From positions 19,303 through 83,302 of the forward strand of contig CAUYUJ010018647.1 in NCBI GenBank assembly GCA_963575745.1: 64,000 nucleotides of DNA, in the 5' to 3' direction. The notes under the pieces were generated by a model. That model did not search any database, was not told the DNA's origin, and saw only the letters and a program-made list of their open reading frames with translations. The translations under genes and the position numbers were made by a program. How positions within the stretch are numbered: the stretch's first letter is position 1; each line of letters starts with the position of its first letter. Shown in pieces: positions 22,960 to 36,733 of this stretch. Source of the stretch: Prorocentrum cordatum (lineage: Eukaryota > Sar > Dinophyceae > Prorocentrales > Prorocentraceae).

Positions 22960-23640
22960 ACCTGGCGGCGAGGTTTGAAGGGTCGGCCGTCGGGGTCAAG
23001 AACCCCCACAGGGTGGCGAAGCTTTTCGCCGCTAGCCACGACACTTCGCTCGGGTGGATTTTCTGCCCGAGAGGCGGTCGAACAAGAAAACTTCCTCCAG
23101 CGAGGCTTGAAGTTCACGAGTCGCGGGGACGATGGAGTTGCTATCGCCAACGAACGCAATACTGAGGGAACGCGGCACGTGACTGTGCTATCGCTTGGCC
23201 CATGCACACGCAACGAGCTTGACATCGTCGAGCGAGAAGGAGCTACCCTGAAGGTGGCCAATGGTGCGCGCCACGGGGTGGGAGCCGGAGCCCATGCGAA
23301 AATTGTCAATGGTTGGCGCAAAGGGCCCTCCTGAGTTTGACGGCGCCAGGTGGGCACCCTGCGAGGAGTGCGAGGTTGAAGCAGATGTCCGCGACGAGGT
23401 AGTCGAAGAATTTGCGCCTGTCGAGCGACGCCTCCGCGAGCGCCTCGTTCAGGTCGAATGTCTGGCGTGCTCCACCTGCATGGGGAGCGTCGTGCTGACG
23501 CCACTGATGGCGGCGCGCGAGACTGCACTGAGGCTGGCCGGGTTATCCCACCGCACTCGCCATGACGCGAGGCCAAGGTTGGCCGGCGCCCTCCAAGCAT
23601 ACATCCAGATGGACATAACGGAGAGAAGGCGCTGATCCGT
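22960..23640 (-). pseudogene. Reverse transcriptase remnant of the same LINE
   Basis: Reading the minus strand, SLDRRKFFDYLVADICFNLA (about 23346-23423) resembles the first palm motif (DxxKFFD). GHLQGSSFSLDDVKLVACAW (about 23205-23265) resembles the QG-S-F-S motif. AFVGDSNSIVPATRELQASL (about 23085-23160) fits the position of the metal-binding FVDD-type motif, with the usual second Asp altered. The segments are in different frames with stops between them. The match is by eye and frame-stitched, so the domain call is moderately firm and the boundaries approximate. Confidence 0.6.
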
Positions 23641-24879
23641 TGGGCAAGCTCTCCTTTCGTTTCACGGAGACGGGTTGGGAATGGAACTTCTCCAGCGCAC
23701 TGCACGTCTTTCAGCGCTCCAGGAAACAGACGCCGAAGCCCCGCCTGGGAGCGTCTTGGCCTCTTTCGCGGCCCATCCACGCCCCCTGCTTGGAAAGCAG
23801 GGCGGGCACGGACGCAGTGGACGAGTGCTTCGTCGGACACGGGGACGGCGTTGTTGGTCCTGACACCGCCGTGGCGACATCGCCCGAGCATTGGTTCCCA
23901 GGTGTCCGTTCTGAGTTTGAGCATGGCTCGAATGTCCGCGAAAAAAATGTTCGGCATGCTCGGGGAAACAGGGGGGCCCGATATCCGAGACCCCCGGACT
24001 GTCGGATGCCGAGCCGGAAGCGCCTTCAGTAGATGCATCGTCGTGGTATGATGGTGGGTCTAGTGGCTTGGCATTTGACACTTGTGTGTCTTGTGCCCTT
24101 CGTCCCAGTGCGAGCTGGTCCACGTGCCTGGCAGCGCGCGCGGGGGGCTTCGTGTGGCGCGCGCATGTAGCAGGCGCTGGAGTTGCCAGCAACTTCGACT
24201 CACTGGCCCTTGGCCCTGCCACGATCCATGACTCTCACTGGGTTGCGCCATGCAGCTATACGGGTGATTGTTCGCGTTGGCTGCACGTTTGATGCTCAGT
24301 TTCGGTAAACGCAAATGGGTTGTCCACCTGGAGGTCGGCGGGTAGCTCGCGCGGATTCCGCACGTGCAGGAACTCGCGAGGCCAGTCGTTCGACGCTGCT
24401 GGGCAAGTATGCTGGCGGCGTTCAGGTGTGCTTGGATCTGTCCCCGGTCAGGACATGGCTGGCGCCGTGCCCAGCCCTGGTAAACCTGGTGGCCTACCAG
24501 ACGTGCTTTGATGGCGCGGAATTGGCATCGAAACTTGCCCATCGTGAGCATCGCTCGGTTTGCAGCCCCGCAGCGCGCGTCCAGCGACAGGGGTGGCAAA
24601 GGCGTTGGCGAAGCCTGGTGCGGTACCATGTCTCGTTGGTGCCCACCGTGGCTTGCCCTAGCTGCATGGACGAGCAGCACGCATGGGCGGGTCGAGATGG
24701 ATGTCATGAGCGGCTTGGCTAGCAAGCTCGAACATCATGTCAACGTCGAATGCACGGCTGGCCCCCAGCGCACGCGCTCGGAGCATGGTTTCGATGCGGA
24801 CATCGAGAGCTTGCTGCTGTCCCCAGTGAGTTGCTGGATGCACTAGCGGGCATGGCGCGACCATGGCGCGACACTCATT

Positions 24880-26318
24880 ATCATGATCGCTGATCGCCTT
24901 ACCAAGCCCAGGTCGAGCGTGATCAAAAGGCCGAGATGCTTCTCGGTAGGAAGGACACGGAGCAGGGCGAAGTCGGTGACTAGTTGACTAGCTTTGGCGT
25001 TGGCGAAGACATAGTCGACGCGCGTCCTGCCAGCCCCTAGGGATCTGCGCTCCCAGTCGAGATGTTTCCCATACGCACAGAAGCGCTAGCCTGTACTGGG
25101 GCCTGGCAAGCCTTTGGCAACGTTTGCCCATCCCAGCGTGAGGACGCGGGTGCGAGTGGCTGATTCGCCGATGTCTCTCTGAGCGTTGAAGCATCTAAAG
25201 CACGGCGCTTCTCGGACTCTGTTAGCGGCGCCCCACGCCTGGTGGGATAGGGCCGCGCCGCCCCGCACCCCTCGGGCAGCGCCGGCGGCGGCGCGCGCGG
25301 TCATGCACTCGCGTTCGAGCGCAGCGTCGCTCGCGCGCCGCCCAGATCCCTCGGCTGTCGCAGCCGCGGCCTCCGCCTCAGCGCGCCCTGGGCCCTCGCC
25401 GTCGTCCAGCTTGACGTTGAGGTTGTCGCGCACGCCCGGGTCGGTGTCCGGGCTCTCTTCGCGGCAACTGGCTGCCGCCGCTGGCGCTGCGGACCCCGGT
25501 GGGCCGCCAGCCGTTTGGAGGCAGCGCGGCGCGGTTCTTTTCGTCTCTGGGACGAGCAAGAGGGAGGTCATGGCAGCCCCTCCCTTGGTCATCTGGCCTG
25601 CGGCTGCAAGTGGGCCTGCTGGGGTACTCGGGACGGCGACGCCAGAGAATTGCGCCCGATCTGCAGCTACGGCGCCGGCAAAGATAGTGGCGCCGTTGTC
25701 CCTCATGAACCCTGCGCTGGTGGCTCGGGCCCCAAAATTGGGCGCCTCGCTCGGCATCTCGATTTGGCTGACGCCAGTTAAGCTGGCGCGCTCGTGCCTC
25801 GCAGCACCAGCCCTGGCGAATCCCTTCGTGGCCGTCATGGTCACCAAACAGCCAGGGGAAGCACCTGGTGGCCCCTCCTTCGGTTTGGCCACGGGCAATG
25901 AATGGCCGTCTCGCCTCCCAGGGGGTGAGAGGGCCGCTCTGGGGGGCACTGCGGAGGGCGCCTTCGGCCCGACGTGGGCCCTCTGATCGGAGCTGCGCTC
26001 CGGGCCAGACTTGGATCGGCCCCCCAGGGGAGGCGGCTTGGCTCTGGCGCACACAGGTGCGGCTCTTTCGGTGGATTCGGCCTGCGCGCTGGGCGGCATA
26101 CGAGCGGCCTTGCACAGGGTAGCTTCGGGATGGAACCTCTGCACGTGATCGCCTTTAGCTGCTTTCTCGTTGGCGTCGTCCTGCGCGGGCGCGCACCCCT
26201 CGGGCACCCCTGGCCCTGGCGGCTCGGCCCCTTTCCTGCTTCCTCCGCTTGCGGTAGCTCGGCGGACACCGGCGATGTAAAGGCCGAGGACAATTCGCAC
26301 CCCTGCGATACATGACAT
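24880..26318 (-). pseudogene. Apurinic-type endonuclease remnant of the LINE (5' part of ORF2)
   Basis: At about 24900-25075 the minus strand reads YGKHLDWERRSLGAGRTRVD followed by YVFANAKASQLVTDF and then PTEKHLGLLITLDL. GRxRxDYVFA and the following PT-HLGL fit the C-terminal part of LINE AP endonucleases (the RIDY and SDH blocks). An in-frame TAG interrupts the frame just upstream, and the open frame at 25086-26318 continues it, ending with RVLTLGWANVAKGLPG. Further upstream it is Ala/Pro-rich and unrecognised, with one DNLNV that could be a GDFN relic. Order endonuclease, reverse transcriptase, RNase H is correct for one element. Confidence 0.6.
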
Positions 26319-29300
26319 CTAGGAGCTGGAGCTCCGCGCGGGGATGTCCGCGGGGACGCGCGCGAGATGGTTCGGCGCGAGGAGCTAGTGGGATCGGTCG
26401 GAAAGGCGGCCGGCCACTCTCGGCCCCCGGCAACCCTGTTCCGTCGGGGCGCGAGCGTGACAGCAGCTCGTCGGCCCTCATCACCCGGTGGTGGATTCGC
26501 CCCCGTGGCGCGGCGTCACATAGACCTGGCGGCGCGGTTGTGACTTCGTTGGGGCCCACCGCGACGTCGCCACCTGGTCGCGGTTGGGCACTGGCCGCGT
26601 CGGTTGCAGCGGCGCCGTCCACAGTCACCTCGCTCGCCCTGCTCCGCGACCTCGGCGCTTGTCTTCCGCGCTGGACACCGAGGTGCCACGGCACTGGGGG
26701 GCGAGCCCGAGCCAGCTGGGCCTGTCGCGGGAGAACTAGCCAGGCACGCCGCGCAGTGCGGGGCTCTAGCAGGCATCCGCCACGGGCCGAAAAGCCCGAA
26801 GATTCCGCGACTGTTTTTGCTCCCAGTGAGGACGCCGAAGACGAGCGAATCAGGGTGCAGCGTTTGGTTGCTCCAGGGCAGTGCGACGTCAGTCCATCGT
26901 TCGGCGTCTGAATGGACCCTGCGTGCTAGCAGTTTCACGGCACGTTTGATAGTGACCGTTCGCATTGGGCCCCCCAGGACGCATCGCCAGTCTCTTCTGG
27001 CCCGCCCCTCACTAGAGGCGAGGTTGCTTGCTAGTGCCACCTAGGTATAAAGGAGCACGCAACCTGTAGCAGCGAAGAGCAGTCTGCCTGGATTGCAAAG
27101 CGGTGGGCCCCAGGGAGAGACCCTCAGCGAAACCCCGGTGAGCCGTCTCTCGGGGCACCATCAGGTCCGTCTGGCTGCTCTTCAAGGATTTACTGGAACT
27201 CGAAGGGCCGTCTGTTGGGCGGCCCTCCGTGCGGGAAGGGGACTTCGGCGGCTGAGCAAGGAGGCCTGGTGGCCCGTTCGCCTTGGCCGTGCTTGGCGGC
27301 AGCGTGCCGATGGCATGCGTTTGCTCTTGCCTTGGCCTGGCGTCTCGCGGCCGCAGGGAGGAGACGTCGGCCAGCGGGGGCCCGCTGGACACCTCGAGGG
27401 CAGCGTCGACGTCGCGGCTGTTGAAGCCGCATGTCACGTCGTTGCCAAGCGAAGCGCATGAGAACGCCAACTGGTTTGACAAGGTCGCCATGAGACTTTT
27501 TAATCGACCACTTTAGAACTGTTGTGTTCCGCTTGTCCCCACACCATGCGCCATGCAATGGGGCGCGTCGCCCGCCATCCTGGTCGCGCGGGAGCTGGCG
27601 CGCGCAGAATGAACACACCTGGGAGGGGCATTTGGGCTTGCTGCAGACCCGTCTCCCTTGTAGGCGGTCGTTGACCCAGGCTTTTCGTCGCCGAGGCGCA
27701 CCAGGTCCCAAGCTGCACCTGGCGGCGTTGATGGACTGTGCGGGGCAGAGCATCTCGTCCTGAAGCGCGCGCGGTCAAAACTGTTGGTTTGCGCTTGCCA
27801 GGGCGATCAGGGCGCGTCGCGCTGCGGCCCCTTCGCGTCGATAACCCTTCGGTGAATGCCGATGACGTTGCACATGATCCACCCTTCGAACGGTGAGGCT
27901 GCTTTCGCACGGCAGCCCTTCGCAACACCCCATGGAAGGTACAAGCCGTCGTGAGTTTGGTGCACGCCTGGTGCGTCGTACACGAGCCATCCTGGTGCAC
28001 ACGATTGGCCTGGCACGTCACGGATGCGCCTGTGCGTCACGTAATACTTGCACGCCGTCGGATCGACCTAGTACAGCACTGTTCTAGCAGCCGGTCGTTG
28101 ACGGCCTCCTGGCTGCTGTTGCTGCTGCTGCGAGCTGGTGGTCTAATCTGCCATTTTCCCGCCGGCGACATCGCAATGTTCTGGCACACTCGTAGCTCCA
28201 GGTGTTTGAACTCTGCAAGGGGGGCCTTGCGCTCAAAAGTCCCGGTGGGCCGTCGAGGCTTGGCGGCCCTGCCACCAGCGCCACTGCTGGTGCTGCGTCG
28301 CGCTGGGGCGCGGGCGCGGTGGCGTCTGGGTCGGGGCGTGGCTGCGCGACCTGGTGGCTCGCGAAGCCTGTCACTCCCTGGCTCAATGAGCTGTGGTGCA
28401 CCTCACGTGCGAGTTCCTTGTAGACAGTAACCAAGGCCTGCTCGGCCGTGAATATGCTTGGGGCGGTGTCGGATGGGACTCGCGAGAGTTCGCGTGCTGC
28501 TCGCGCTAGTGCAGTAGTACCCTTTTTCCGTCAGCCTGATGGCTGCGGTTTTTGGTCTGGCTATGATCTGGCGATCTCGCCTCTGCCGGCTCACGGCTGG
28601 TGGAATGGCTGATGGTCCATGGCATCAGCTGGCGCCGCTGAGCGGCGTCGAGGTTGATCGGACAAAGACTGGTGCGTTGGGCCAGGCCGAGCGCAGGCAC
28701 GTCAAGCAGGACGCCGCGGTGGGATCTAGCCTTCTGCCCCTGCATGTGCAGCCACGTTCGGGCAGCCCACGGACAGCGGATCGCCATGCCCGAACGCCAG
28801 TCTAAGTAAACGTTGGTAAGAACCCTGGCCACCGCGTCATCAATGGTCTCGAGGCACTGGAAGATGCGCTGGCCAGTGACACCCGCGACGAGCATGAGCT
28901 GCGCGTGGCCCCCGATGCCCCACCCACCCTTGAAACATCAGACTAACGACGGTCTCTCTACGATGCAGGCGCCATCCCATCGAGTGAACTGTTGGACGAC
29001 TCGCGAGTGGATGAGCTTGTCTGGGTGGGTAGGCCTACCGAAGCGTTGGACTGGCCCCGGCGTCGCCCGAGCCCACTCGCGCGGGGTGGGCTTCGCGCAC
29101 AAGGAGAGCAGAGGGCTCCGATGCCATGGGTTCTTTGTCGCGATCGAAGCGGTTTACTGCCGCAGTGCTGTAGGTTACTTGCGCGCACGGGGCGCGCGCT
29201 GGCAGACATGAGGCCCGGTGGCCCGGTGGCTGCGCACCTATTGCCTCTCTCCTGGGACCTGGCAGCAAAGCCCACTCCTGCCGGTGCATACTGTCGATGT

Positions 29301-32300
29301 TCTCTACGCGCGTAGCGTGGAAGGACAGGCCGCGGTCGAAGGCGCGCCCAGATGGCCCCGCCCGACCCCGCGAGGCCCACGGGAAGAAGGTAGCTCCAGA
29401 GGAAGCGGCTGATTCTCTTACCCACGTGGCGTCGTTGACTTGCTGTCGAGGGTCGTGTCGTAGAGAGGGGTCGGCACCGCCTGCTGTTTCGGCGCGGTTG
29501 CAGCGGCGACTCGCGGACCTCCCTCGCCCCGTTGACCTGAGGGCCCCTTGCCGCGCCACGTTCTGCGACTATATCGCGGATGTGCGCTGGGGGCCGCGGA
29601 GCTCGGCGGCCCCTGGCGGGCGCTCTGTTCGCCCTGTCTACCGGCTGGTGGAGTGAAGGAACTGGCGGCAAGAGCAGCGGGTCGATTGGTTCGAAATTTG
29701 CGCCCCTACGCCGCGGGGAATCACCCCCTGCGGCACATGCCGCTGCTGCGCGCATGCGATTGCTCTCCCTGGGATGGGCCGCCGCGCGCCCGACTGGGCC
29801 GGTGACTGGTCGGTGACTGGTCGGCTTTGACGTGGGACGCGGCCGCGGCCGCGGCCCCGCGCGCGGCCGCGCCGCCAGCGGCCTCTGGCCGCCGCCGTCC
29901 TCCAAGGAGGCCGCAACATCGCTCTGACGACGTTGACGGCGGCCGCGGAGAGGGCCACTTCTGCCGGCGGTTTAGCAACGAGGGGCGCGGCGAGTTCCGA
30001 GGGCGCAGCATTGGCTCTGGCGGGGGCGCTTACCCAAGGACCTCTGCCGCAGCATCTGCGCACCCAGGCCCCCAACGGACCGCGCCCCAGGAACCATGCC
30101 CCCACGCGGATGCTGGACTGGCACGCGATCCCGCGCCCAAAAGCCACTGCCGCGAATAATAGCATAGCTCTCCTGCGCCGGGCAGCATCTACGAGAGACC
30201 AGGACCACGATGAGGTAACCCAAGCCTTGACTGAGGACAGCGCGCGCAGGATGCGCTGCCGACTGCACGCACGGTTGTCTGCATCGTCGACGCTGGCTGG
30301 GTGGGCCTCGGCCAGCAGTGCAAGTCGGCAGGCGCCGCTCGCCTTGCCTGCGGCGCGTAGCTACGCTACGACATCCCGGTGGATCGTCGCGCGCTCGTCG
30401 GTAGCCATGGGGAGGCTGACGCAGGCGCCAAGGAGAGCGATCCAGATGGCGGCGTTGCTGTGGCTGCCGAGGTTGACCACGGCGTCTGGCCGTCGGCGGT
30501 TGCGGCTTCGTACCCGTGGCCTGGTGACCAGTGGGCCTCGTCGCAAGCTTGGTGGCCCTTTACTGCGTCGCTGGCTGCCGCGATGCCCCTGGCCCAGCAT
30601 GGGGAAAAAACCCTGCGCGTTCCTGTTATCATGGATACGCCGCATAAGAAGTCCATCAGAATGTAAGGGCCGCGTTGACTGGGGCGGCAACGTTGGTGCC
30701 CATCATCGTTGTACCACTGCCTTGGTCGACTATCTCGGCGGGCGTCACAGCTGGTCGCAGCGCCTCGGCGTCGGGCTCGTCGGGTCGCGGCGCCCCAGTC
30801 ACGACGACAAGTGCTGCGCTGGCGGTAGGCTAAGTGATGGCTGAGACACCTAGGTTGCTGGTGGCACCGTCGCGCTGTCGGCGGGCGAAATCCTGCCCGC
30901 GCAGCGCGGCGCTTTCCGATCTCTCAGTGGCGTTGGCTCTGTTAGGCCAGACCTCCAAATTGAACAGGGCGCGGCCAGGTTGGCACCCTCGTTCGTTGTC
31001 GCGCTGCTGCGCGCACTGGGGCAGGGACGCTCCTTGTCCTGCATTGTCTGGCTCGCTGGTTGGAGAGCCGATATGACCCCTGGCGGGTTTGGTGGCTATG
31101 GCTGGACCTTCAGAGAGTCGTCGTCGAACGCGTTCTCCATACAGGAGCCCATCGCCCCGCGAAGCCCCCCCCAGCGGGGTTTGCGGCACCGGGTTTCCCG
31201 TCGCCGCCCTCTCGCCCGATGGCGGAAATCGGGCACAGATGTCCGTCGGGCCCCCCCGCGGCGGGGAGGGGCACCGCGGTCGCCACCGCGTGGCAGACGT
31301 GGAAAGCGCCCGGAAAGGTCCAGCATGAATGTCATTGACAAGGTAGACGGGTCGGCCCTCGCCAGCCAGGCCGTCGAAGGCGGCGCGCCCTCGGCGCCGC
31401 GCGAGCTGCGCGCTTTGCCACGCGGCGGGGCGGAGATCACACGCTTCCCCGTGGAGCCTCTACTCGAGCGGCGAATTGTCACTTCGCGTAGGTCGGCACA
31501 GCTTTCCCCCGCGACACGTTCGATGCGTTCCTCAATCCAGGCCTGGAAACTGGCGCGCAATGGTCCCCATGGGCTCCACGAGGCGGCAGTCTGCCGGAGG
31601 GGCAGGGGGCCCGTGCGTTCGCATGCATGCATCCATCTGTGGGAGGAAGTAACGGATTGACCGTGCCTGGTGGCATGCGTCTGGAGCAGTCCGTCAGCGT
31701 CGCCAGGGTCTTCGACGGGGTCATCTGGGAGACCTTGGTCGCTGCCAGAATCTTCGACGGGGTCGCCACGGTCCAGGTGGCTCACGATGCCGCACGTGTT
31801 CGCTGTGGTTGGGTCAAATGAACAAATGCCAATCCGCTCTGGTGCGTCCGCGGCGCGCGCCCGTTCGACAGGGGCCGAACGCTCGCGCGCTAGGCTCGAA
31901 ATGGCCCGCGGGCCGCACGGCGCGTCGGAAGGCGCCGACGAGGCGCATGCTTCGTCGCTCTGTCAACTGGTTGGTGCTGGCTCGTGGCCGGGCGTGCCGG
32001 CGCTCTCCGCGGTCGTTGCCGGTCGCGTTAGATCTCGGACGCTCAGCGAGCTGGCGGAGGCGGCCCCCGTCGCCGCGCGCGCGGCGTCGCTGCTGAGCGC
32101 TACTGGTTGCGACGCGGTGTCCTGGTGGGCCACTGCGGCCACGCGCTGTAATCGTAGTCCGCGGTGGTCCTTGTGGGCCCTCGTCCTCGTTGACGGTCGC
32201 AGATGCCGCAGTGGTGCACGTCGTTGCATGAGACATCACGGCGGAAGTAGTCTGCGCGCCGCCTGTAGCAGCGAAAGAGAGGCGATCCTTGGCGCCCGTA

Positions 32301-32605
32301 GTCGCTCCGTGGAAGTACTCGGCCACGACGTGATCAGGCCTCGCGACTGGTACGCGGTCGCCACTTGGAATGAGGCCCCGCGCGAGAGTCCGCACGCACG
32401 CGGCCATTCTCACTGGACCGAGGCACGCGACGACGGCGGCGCGGACGGCGACGCCGCGGGCGCGCGCTGGGCACAGGAGCGCCTCTGAACAAAATGCTGC
32501 GGAGGCCCTCTTTCACCCTTGCTGAAGCTGCACGAGCCCAACAAAGCTAGGACGGCCAGTATCCCCCCGGCAATCTAGGAAACAAAAACACATCGGAAGC
32601 ACCCA
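26319..32605. other. GC-rich sequence, probably decayed retroelement; no intact gene
   Basis: Many overlapping open frames on both strands without one dominant frame. A minus-strand segment near 26700-27040 (VALPWSNQTLHPDSLVFGVL) has plausible protein-like composition, as does one near 28780-28895, but neither is assigned. A CGGCCGCGGCCGCGGCC palindromic block lies near 29838-29870. Promoters and terminators cannot be assigned. Confidence 0.4.
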
Positions 32606-33590
32606 TCAGAACTCGCACCACGGCCACCCGCGCAGAAGCACGCACACGAGAACAAAATTCCATCGGTCGTCGTTACCTCGGCGGGACGAGGGGATCCCAT
32701 CGAAACCCCTCCAACGTGGGCCAGGCGGCGGAGGCGCGGAGACATGGCCCTGAGGTCGAGCTCGCGCCCATCCCTCCTTCGATCGGCCCCCTCTGCGTCC
32801 GGGCGCCACTTTCGGCGGCGTCGGCGCCACCTTCAGCTGCTTCGGCGCGGGAGTGGGCGCGCGGAGGTTTGGCGGCGCTGCCTGGGCCTGCGCCGACGCG
32901 GCGACCGGCGCCGCCTGGGCCGCGAAGGCGCACGAGTTCGCTTCGAGTCTGGTACGTTCACTTTCGACTGTTGCTACGCTTTGCTCGAGCTGCTGGCAAT
33001 GTTTCGCCGCGGCGGCATGGCTCATCGTTGCAGCGATGACTATGTTTTCGCATCGGCTTACCCTATCGGTCAGTCTCTGCTGGCCTGCCCCCGGGTTGCG
33101 GAAGCAGGCGTCGGCCTGGTCGGAGGTGCCCTGGACGCCTGGCTGTGACAGCCACTGTTAGCGCGAGTCTTCATCGTAGCCTGGCGGCTCGCGGCTTCGC
33201 TCTGGGGGGGCCCGCGGGCGCGTCGGCGCCAAGGAGTTGAATGGCGTCGTCTGACACGGCGAGGTCGCCCACTCCCCGTGGATCAGGCGTCGGCCCTCCT
33301 TCCGCGTCGGCGAGGTCGGAGGCGCGCCTGGCGGCGCTGACTGAGAGTGGACGCGCCCCGTTCGCACCGCGGCCCCACTGCTTCTCTGGCGGCGGCGTGC
33401 TCGGCGGCCCTTCTTCCTTGTTTGGCGGGTGCAAGCAGCGCTTGGAGGCGCGGCCAGGTGGCCGCCCTGCCTTGCCGCCGCGCCTAGGCAGCCTGGCGGC
33501 GACCCCCGCGCGGGGGCGTCTGGCGCGACGGCCTCGGGCGAAACAATACTTGCCGATGCCGCCCTGACAACGGCATTTTTGTTCCACCAT
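32606..33590 (-). pseudogene. Possible retroelement ORF1-like remnant (zinc-knuckle-like and coiled coil)
   Basis: The minus strand starts with EQKCRCQGGIGKYCFARGRR (Cys-rich, knuckle-like). In another frame it later carries a heptad-like stretch AKHCQQLEQSVATVESERTR. Cys-rich and coiled-coil parts are common in LINE ORF1 proteins, and the position upstream of the endonuclease remnant fits. Evidence is weak, and the Cys pattern does not match a defined family. Confidence 0.25.
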
Positions 33591-34028
33591 GCGCGTTGGC
33601 CTTCACAATGCCATTTGAGGGGGGCAAAACCTTGGAAACCTGAACCCCCGTAGCATCTGCGGGCCCGATGCCTGCGATGCGGAACCTGTCGTTGGCCAGT
33701 GACGCGCCAGTTCCACGGCGTTCGATGGCCGCGACTCCGGCACCTTCTGCTCTCAATATGCCACAGATACCAAGTTCCCTGTCAGCGCGGACTGCTCCGA
33801 AGGCGCTCAGCCTTTGGGATACCTGGCGGCTCTCGCGGAGCGCGCCCTGGCGGTCGCCCGGGCCACATGCGGCGACGCACCCGCTTTGCCCAGGTCCTCT
33901 TCGATCCGTGGCAGCCGATGTCGAACTGACTGCACCCTTGTTCCGAGGCGGACAAGACGGTCGGCACGTCGGCCGGCCCGATGCCGAACTCTGCCGCGGG
34001 GCTTCCTTGGCGTGCCACGGTCCCGTGA

Positions 34029-34059
34029 CTCTCAGAAGCTCCAATGGAGCTTCTGAGAG
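34029..34059. repeat. Perfect 15-bp hairpin with one-base loop
   Basis: Left arm CTCTCAGAAGCTCCA, loop A, right arm its exact complement. No T-run follows, so it is not a simple terminator. Confidence 0.9.
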
Positions 34060-35640
34060 CAAGGACGTCACCGGACCTGGGAATGCCGGCGCGGGCGCGG
34101 CCGCGTCGAGCGGGCCCGGGACGCCACCGCGCGCGCGGCCCCCCGCCCCGCGGCAGCTGGCAATAGCCTCGCCGACAGGGCGCCTACTCTTACGCACATT
34201 CGCCATACATGCAAAACGCCGACGTGAGGGCTGGGGTCGACTTCCCACTGTTCATTCAAGAGGTCCTGGATGGGGACTGGTGCTGAAGTGGGAGGCGAAA
34301 ATGGCTGTGGAGGCGTCGGAGGTCGTCGCCAAGCTGTCTGCGCGCGTGGCCATTGCTCAGCTGCCACGTGGCGCTCTTTGGCCCTGAAGTGGGCCGCGAC
34401 GGTTCCTGCCGGTTGCCGCGTGCCGTTGATTGGCACAGGTCCTGCACGGCAGGTTCGCGAGGTGTCGGCGCGCGCAGAGGTTTTTGACACCGCGCCGATC
34501 GTTCGACCCTGAACCGATCGCGGCCCCGATGGTTCAAGGTTGACTTCTGTCGATTCCAACGGCGTCACCGCGTCCCTGTGCTTCCGCGTCACATTCAAAC
34601 TTGAACGCCTTCGCCAGCGTCGCTGGCGCGCCAACGCCACATGAGTTTACCGTATGTGCACAGCTCCTGAAAGAGAGAAGGCGGCGATGGCATCCGTTTC
34701 AGAAGTAGCGCCGCTGATCCGGGTCACATTGTCCGCAGGGTCCGATGCAACTTAGGCCGCTTTCTGAAGGCATTTGACCCCGGCGCGGCCGAGTTGGCAA
34801 GCCAGTCCCTGAATGTGGCCTGGCGTGGGTCTGGTAGCTCTTGCGGTCCTAGGAAGAAGAAGGACTAGGATTTCTTTGCCTGGGTGATCGGTGCTGATGG
34901 ATCCCAAGACGGCTATGGCGAGGGGTTCGTCCTGCAGGCCGATTTGCTGCAGGAGGCGGCTTCCCTCCTCTAGCATGCGTAACGACATGCTGCTGGTGTT
35001 TTTATGTGCCGTCCGCCAGCCTGGCAGGTGTAATCGCGATGGGCACACCCTGGTTTTGTGTATCGAGGCTGATGAGTGGGGCGGTGTCGGCGCCCTGGTG
35101 GGCCTCGGCCGAGGCCGTGGGCCATGGTGCGTCACGGCTAGAGCCCGTATTGTGCGTCCGGGAAAAAATACAACATGGTGTAGCTGATCTTTGATTCCCC
35201 ACAGAACTAAATCAGCTCGCCCCTCCGCTTGCGCTGGTCGTTGGAGCGGCATCGTTGGTATACCATATCAAATTCGGTAGTACGCTTATGAGCCAGCTCG
35301 TTGTATGCAACGACTGCTCGGCCGACGCCACCACTGCTCTGGTGTGCGGGGACGAAGGCTTCCTTTCGGTTTCTATCCAGCGAGGTTACTTTTTGACAGC
35401 CCGTGCCCGGTGGTCTGGGCTGATGTGGACATGAACTCGTACGGCGAGGACCCTTGGGAACCGTGGCCCGCGCTCGCGTGTACCGAATCAGGGGCGGCCA
35501 AGAGAAGGGGGTGTCCAAGAGGGGGGCGCGCAAATCATGGCCGGAGGCACGTGCGCGGCGAAAGGGGGGGGCCGGGGACGTGTTGAAACAAGAAGAGGCG
35601 CCATATGAAATCTGGGGACATATCGTGGCCACCGCCAAGA
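34060..35640. other. No gene seen
   Basis: GC-rich unique DNA with no supportable open frame. Confidence 0.4.
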
Positions 35641-35643
35641 TAT

Positions 35644-36095
35644 CCACACACACACACACACACCCTTGTCATCACCCCCCTTGTTGCCGCCCCCGACTGG
35701 AAGGGATGTGGCACAAATTGGTCCCATACGAATGGCACGGTGACGGTTCGCTTAGGTCGGGCATGCCCCCGTACAGGCGGAGTCGGACGAAAAATTGAAA
35801 AGATTCCCAAACTGTTGAAAGAATGCCCAAAAATGCTCCAAAATCGTCCCAAAACTAATGTTTGACTATCTTTGGATTTTTCTCCTGTAGAGGAACAGGC
35901 CCGACTTGACTCTGGGTCTGGGACCTTCGAGCCGAGACTGGAGAGGAAGAGGGAGAGAGGGGGAAGGGAGAGGGGAGGGAAGGGGCCAAGGGGGGAAAAG
36001 GGGGAAGAGACAAGGGGAAGGGAGAGGGAGAAGGGAGAGGGGGGAGGAGAGGGGAAGGGGGCACGGGAGGGGATGGGATGGGAGAGCAGGGGAAG
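35644..36095. repeat. CA run, unique spacer, then a GGGAGA purine tract
   Basis: (CA)n at 35644-35663. A purine-rich GGGAGAGG/AAGGGG tract spans about 35936-36090. Confidence 0.85.
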
Positions 36096-36700
36096 CGATG
36101 CTCCGAAGAGTCTCGCCTTCAAATCTCTGCCGAGCGCAGCTTCCTCAAACTTGACGACGACATGATGTGTGAGGCCTCGACAGCCCACGATGCTGCAACA
36201 TGCTGAAGCAGTAAACGACATGCCCTGGTAAAACCGTATGTAAATACAAATGGCGATCCATGCACTCGTGGCACATGCAAACAATATCGTACCACATGTC
36301 TTCTACGTAACTCGTGTACATGAACATATGCTGGAACTTGCCGAGCTGGCACCTGCAGCCTGCACGCGATATGGGATTGCGGAAGGCGCGACTATATGCC
36401 AAGCTATCCGTGCCAGAGGCACATGGACCATGGCAAAGTGCAACATGGCAGTTATCTGCTGGATTCATGCTCTTGCCGCTACGGATTGCGATTGTGCGGG
36501 CAGCACGGGGCAACGTCGGCGGAGGAAGCCTCTCCGCGTGACACCCTCGCCTGCAACATTTTGCGCAGACATACGCGAGACGCGGTGATCTGGGACATTC
36601 TGCGGCGGCAGCAAGAGGTTCTACCACACGCGCTACAGGGCACAGCTAGTGGACGATCTGGCCTGCCCGCGCGTCCTCCCCCATCGGGGATCCTCTGACC
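36096..36700. other. No confident gene
   Basis: A plus-strand frame (36250-36588) and a minus-strand frame (36145-36627) are open, and both contain Cys/His/Met residues. Neither is recognised, and their mutual overlap argues against both. Confidence 0.35.
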
Positions 36701-36733
36701 CGGGTCAGTCCAGACCCAGGTCAGTCAGGCCTT

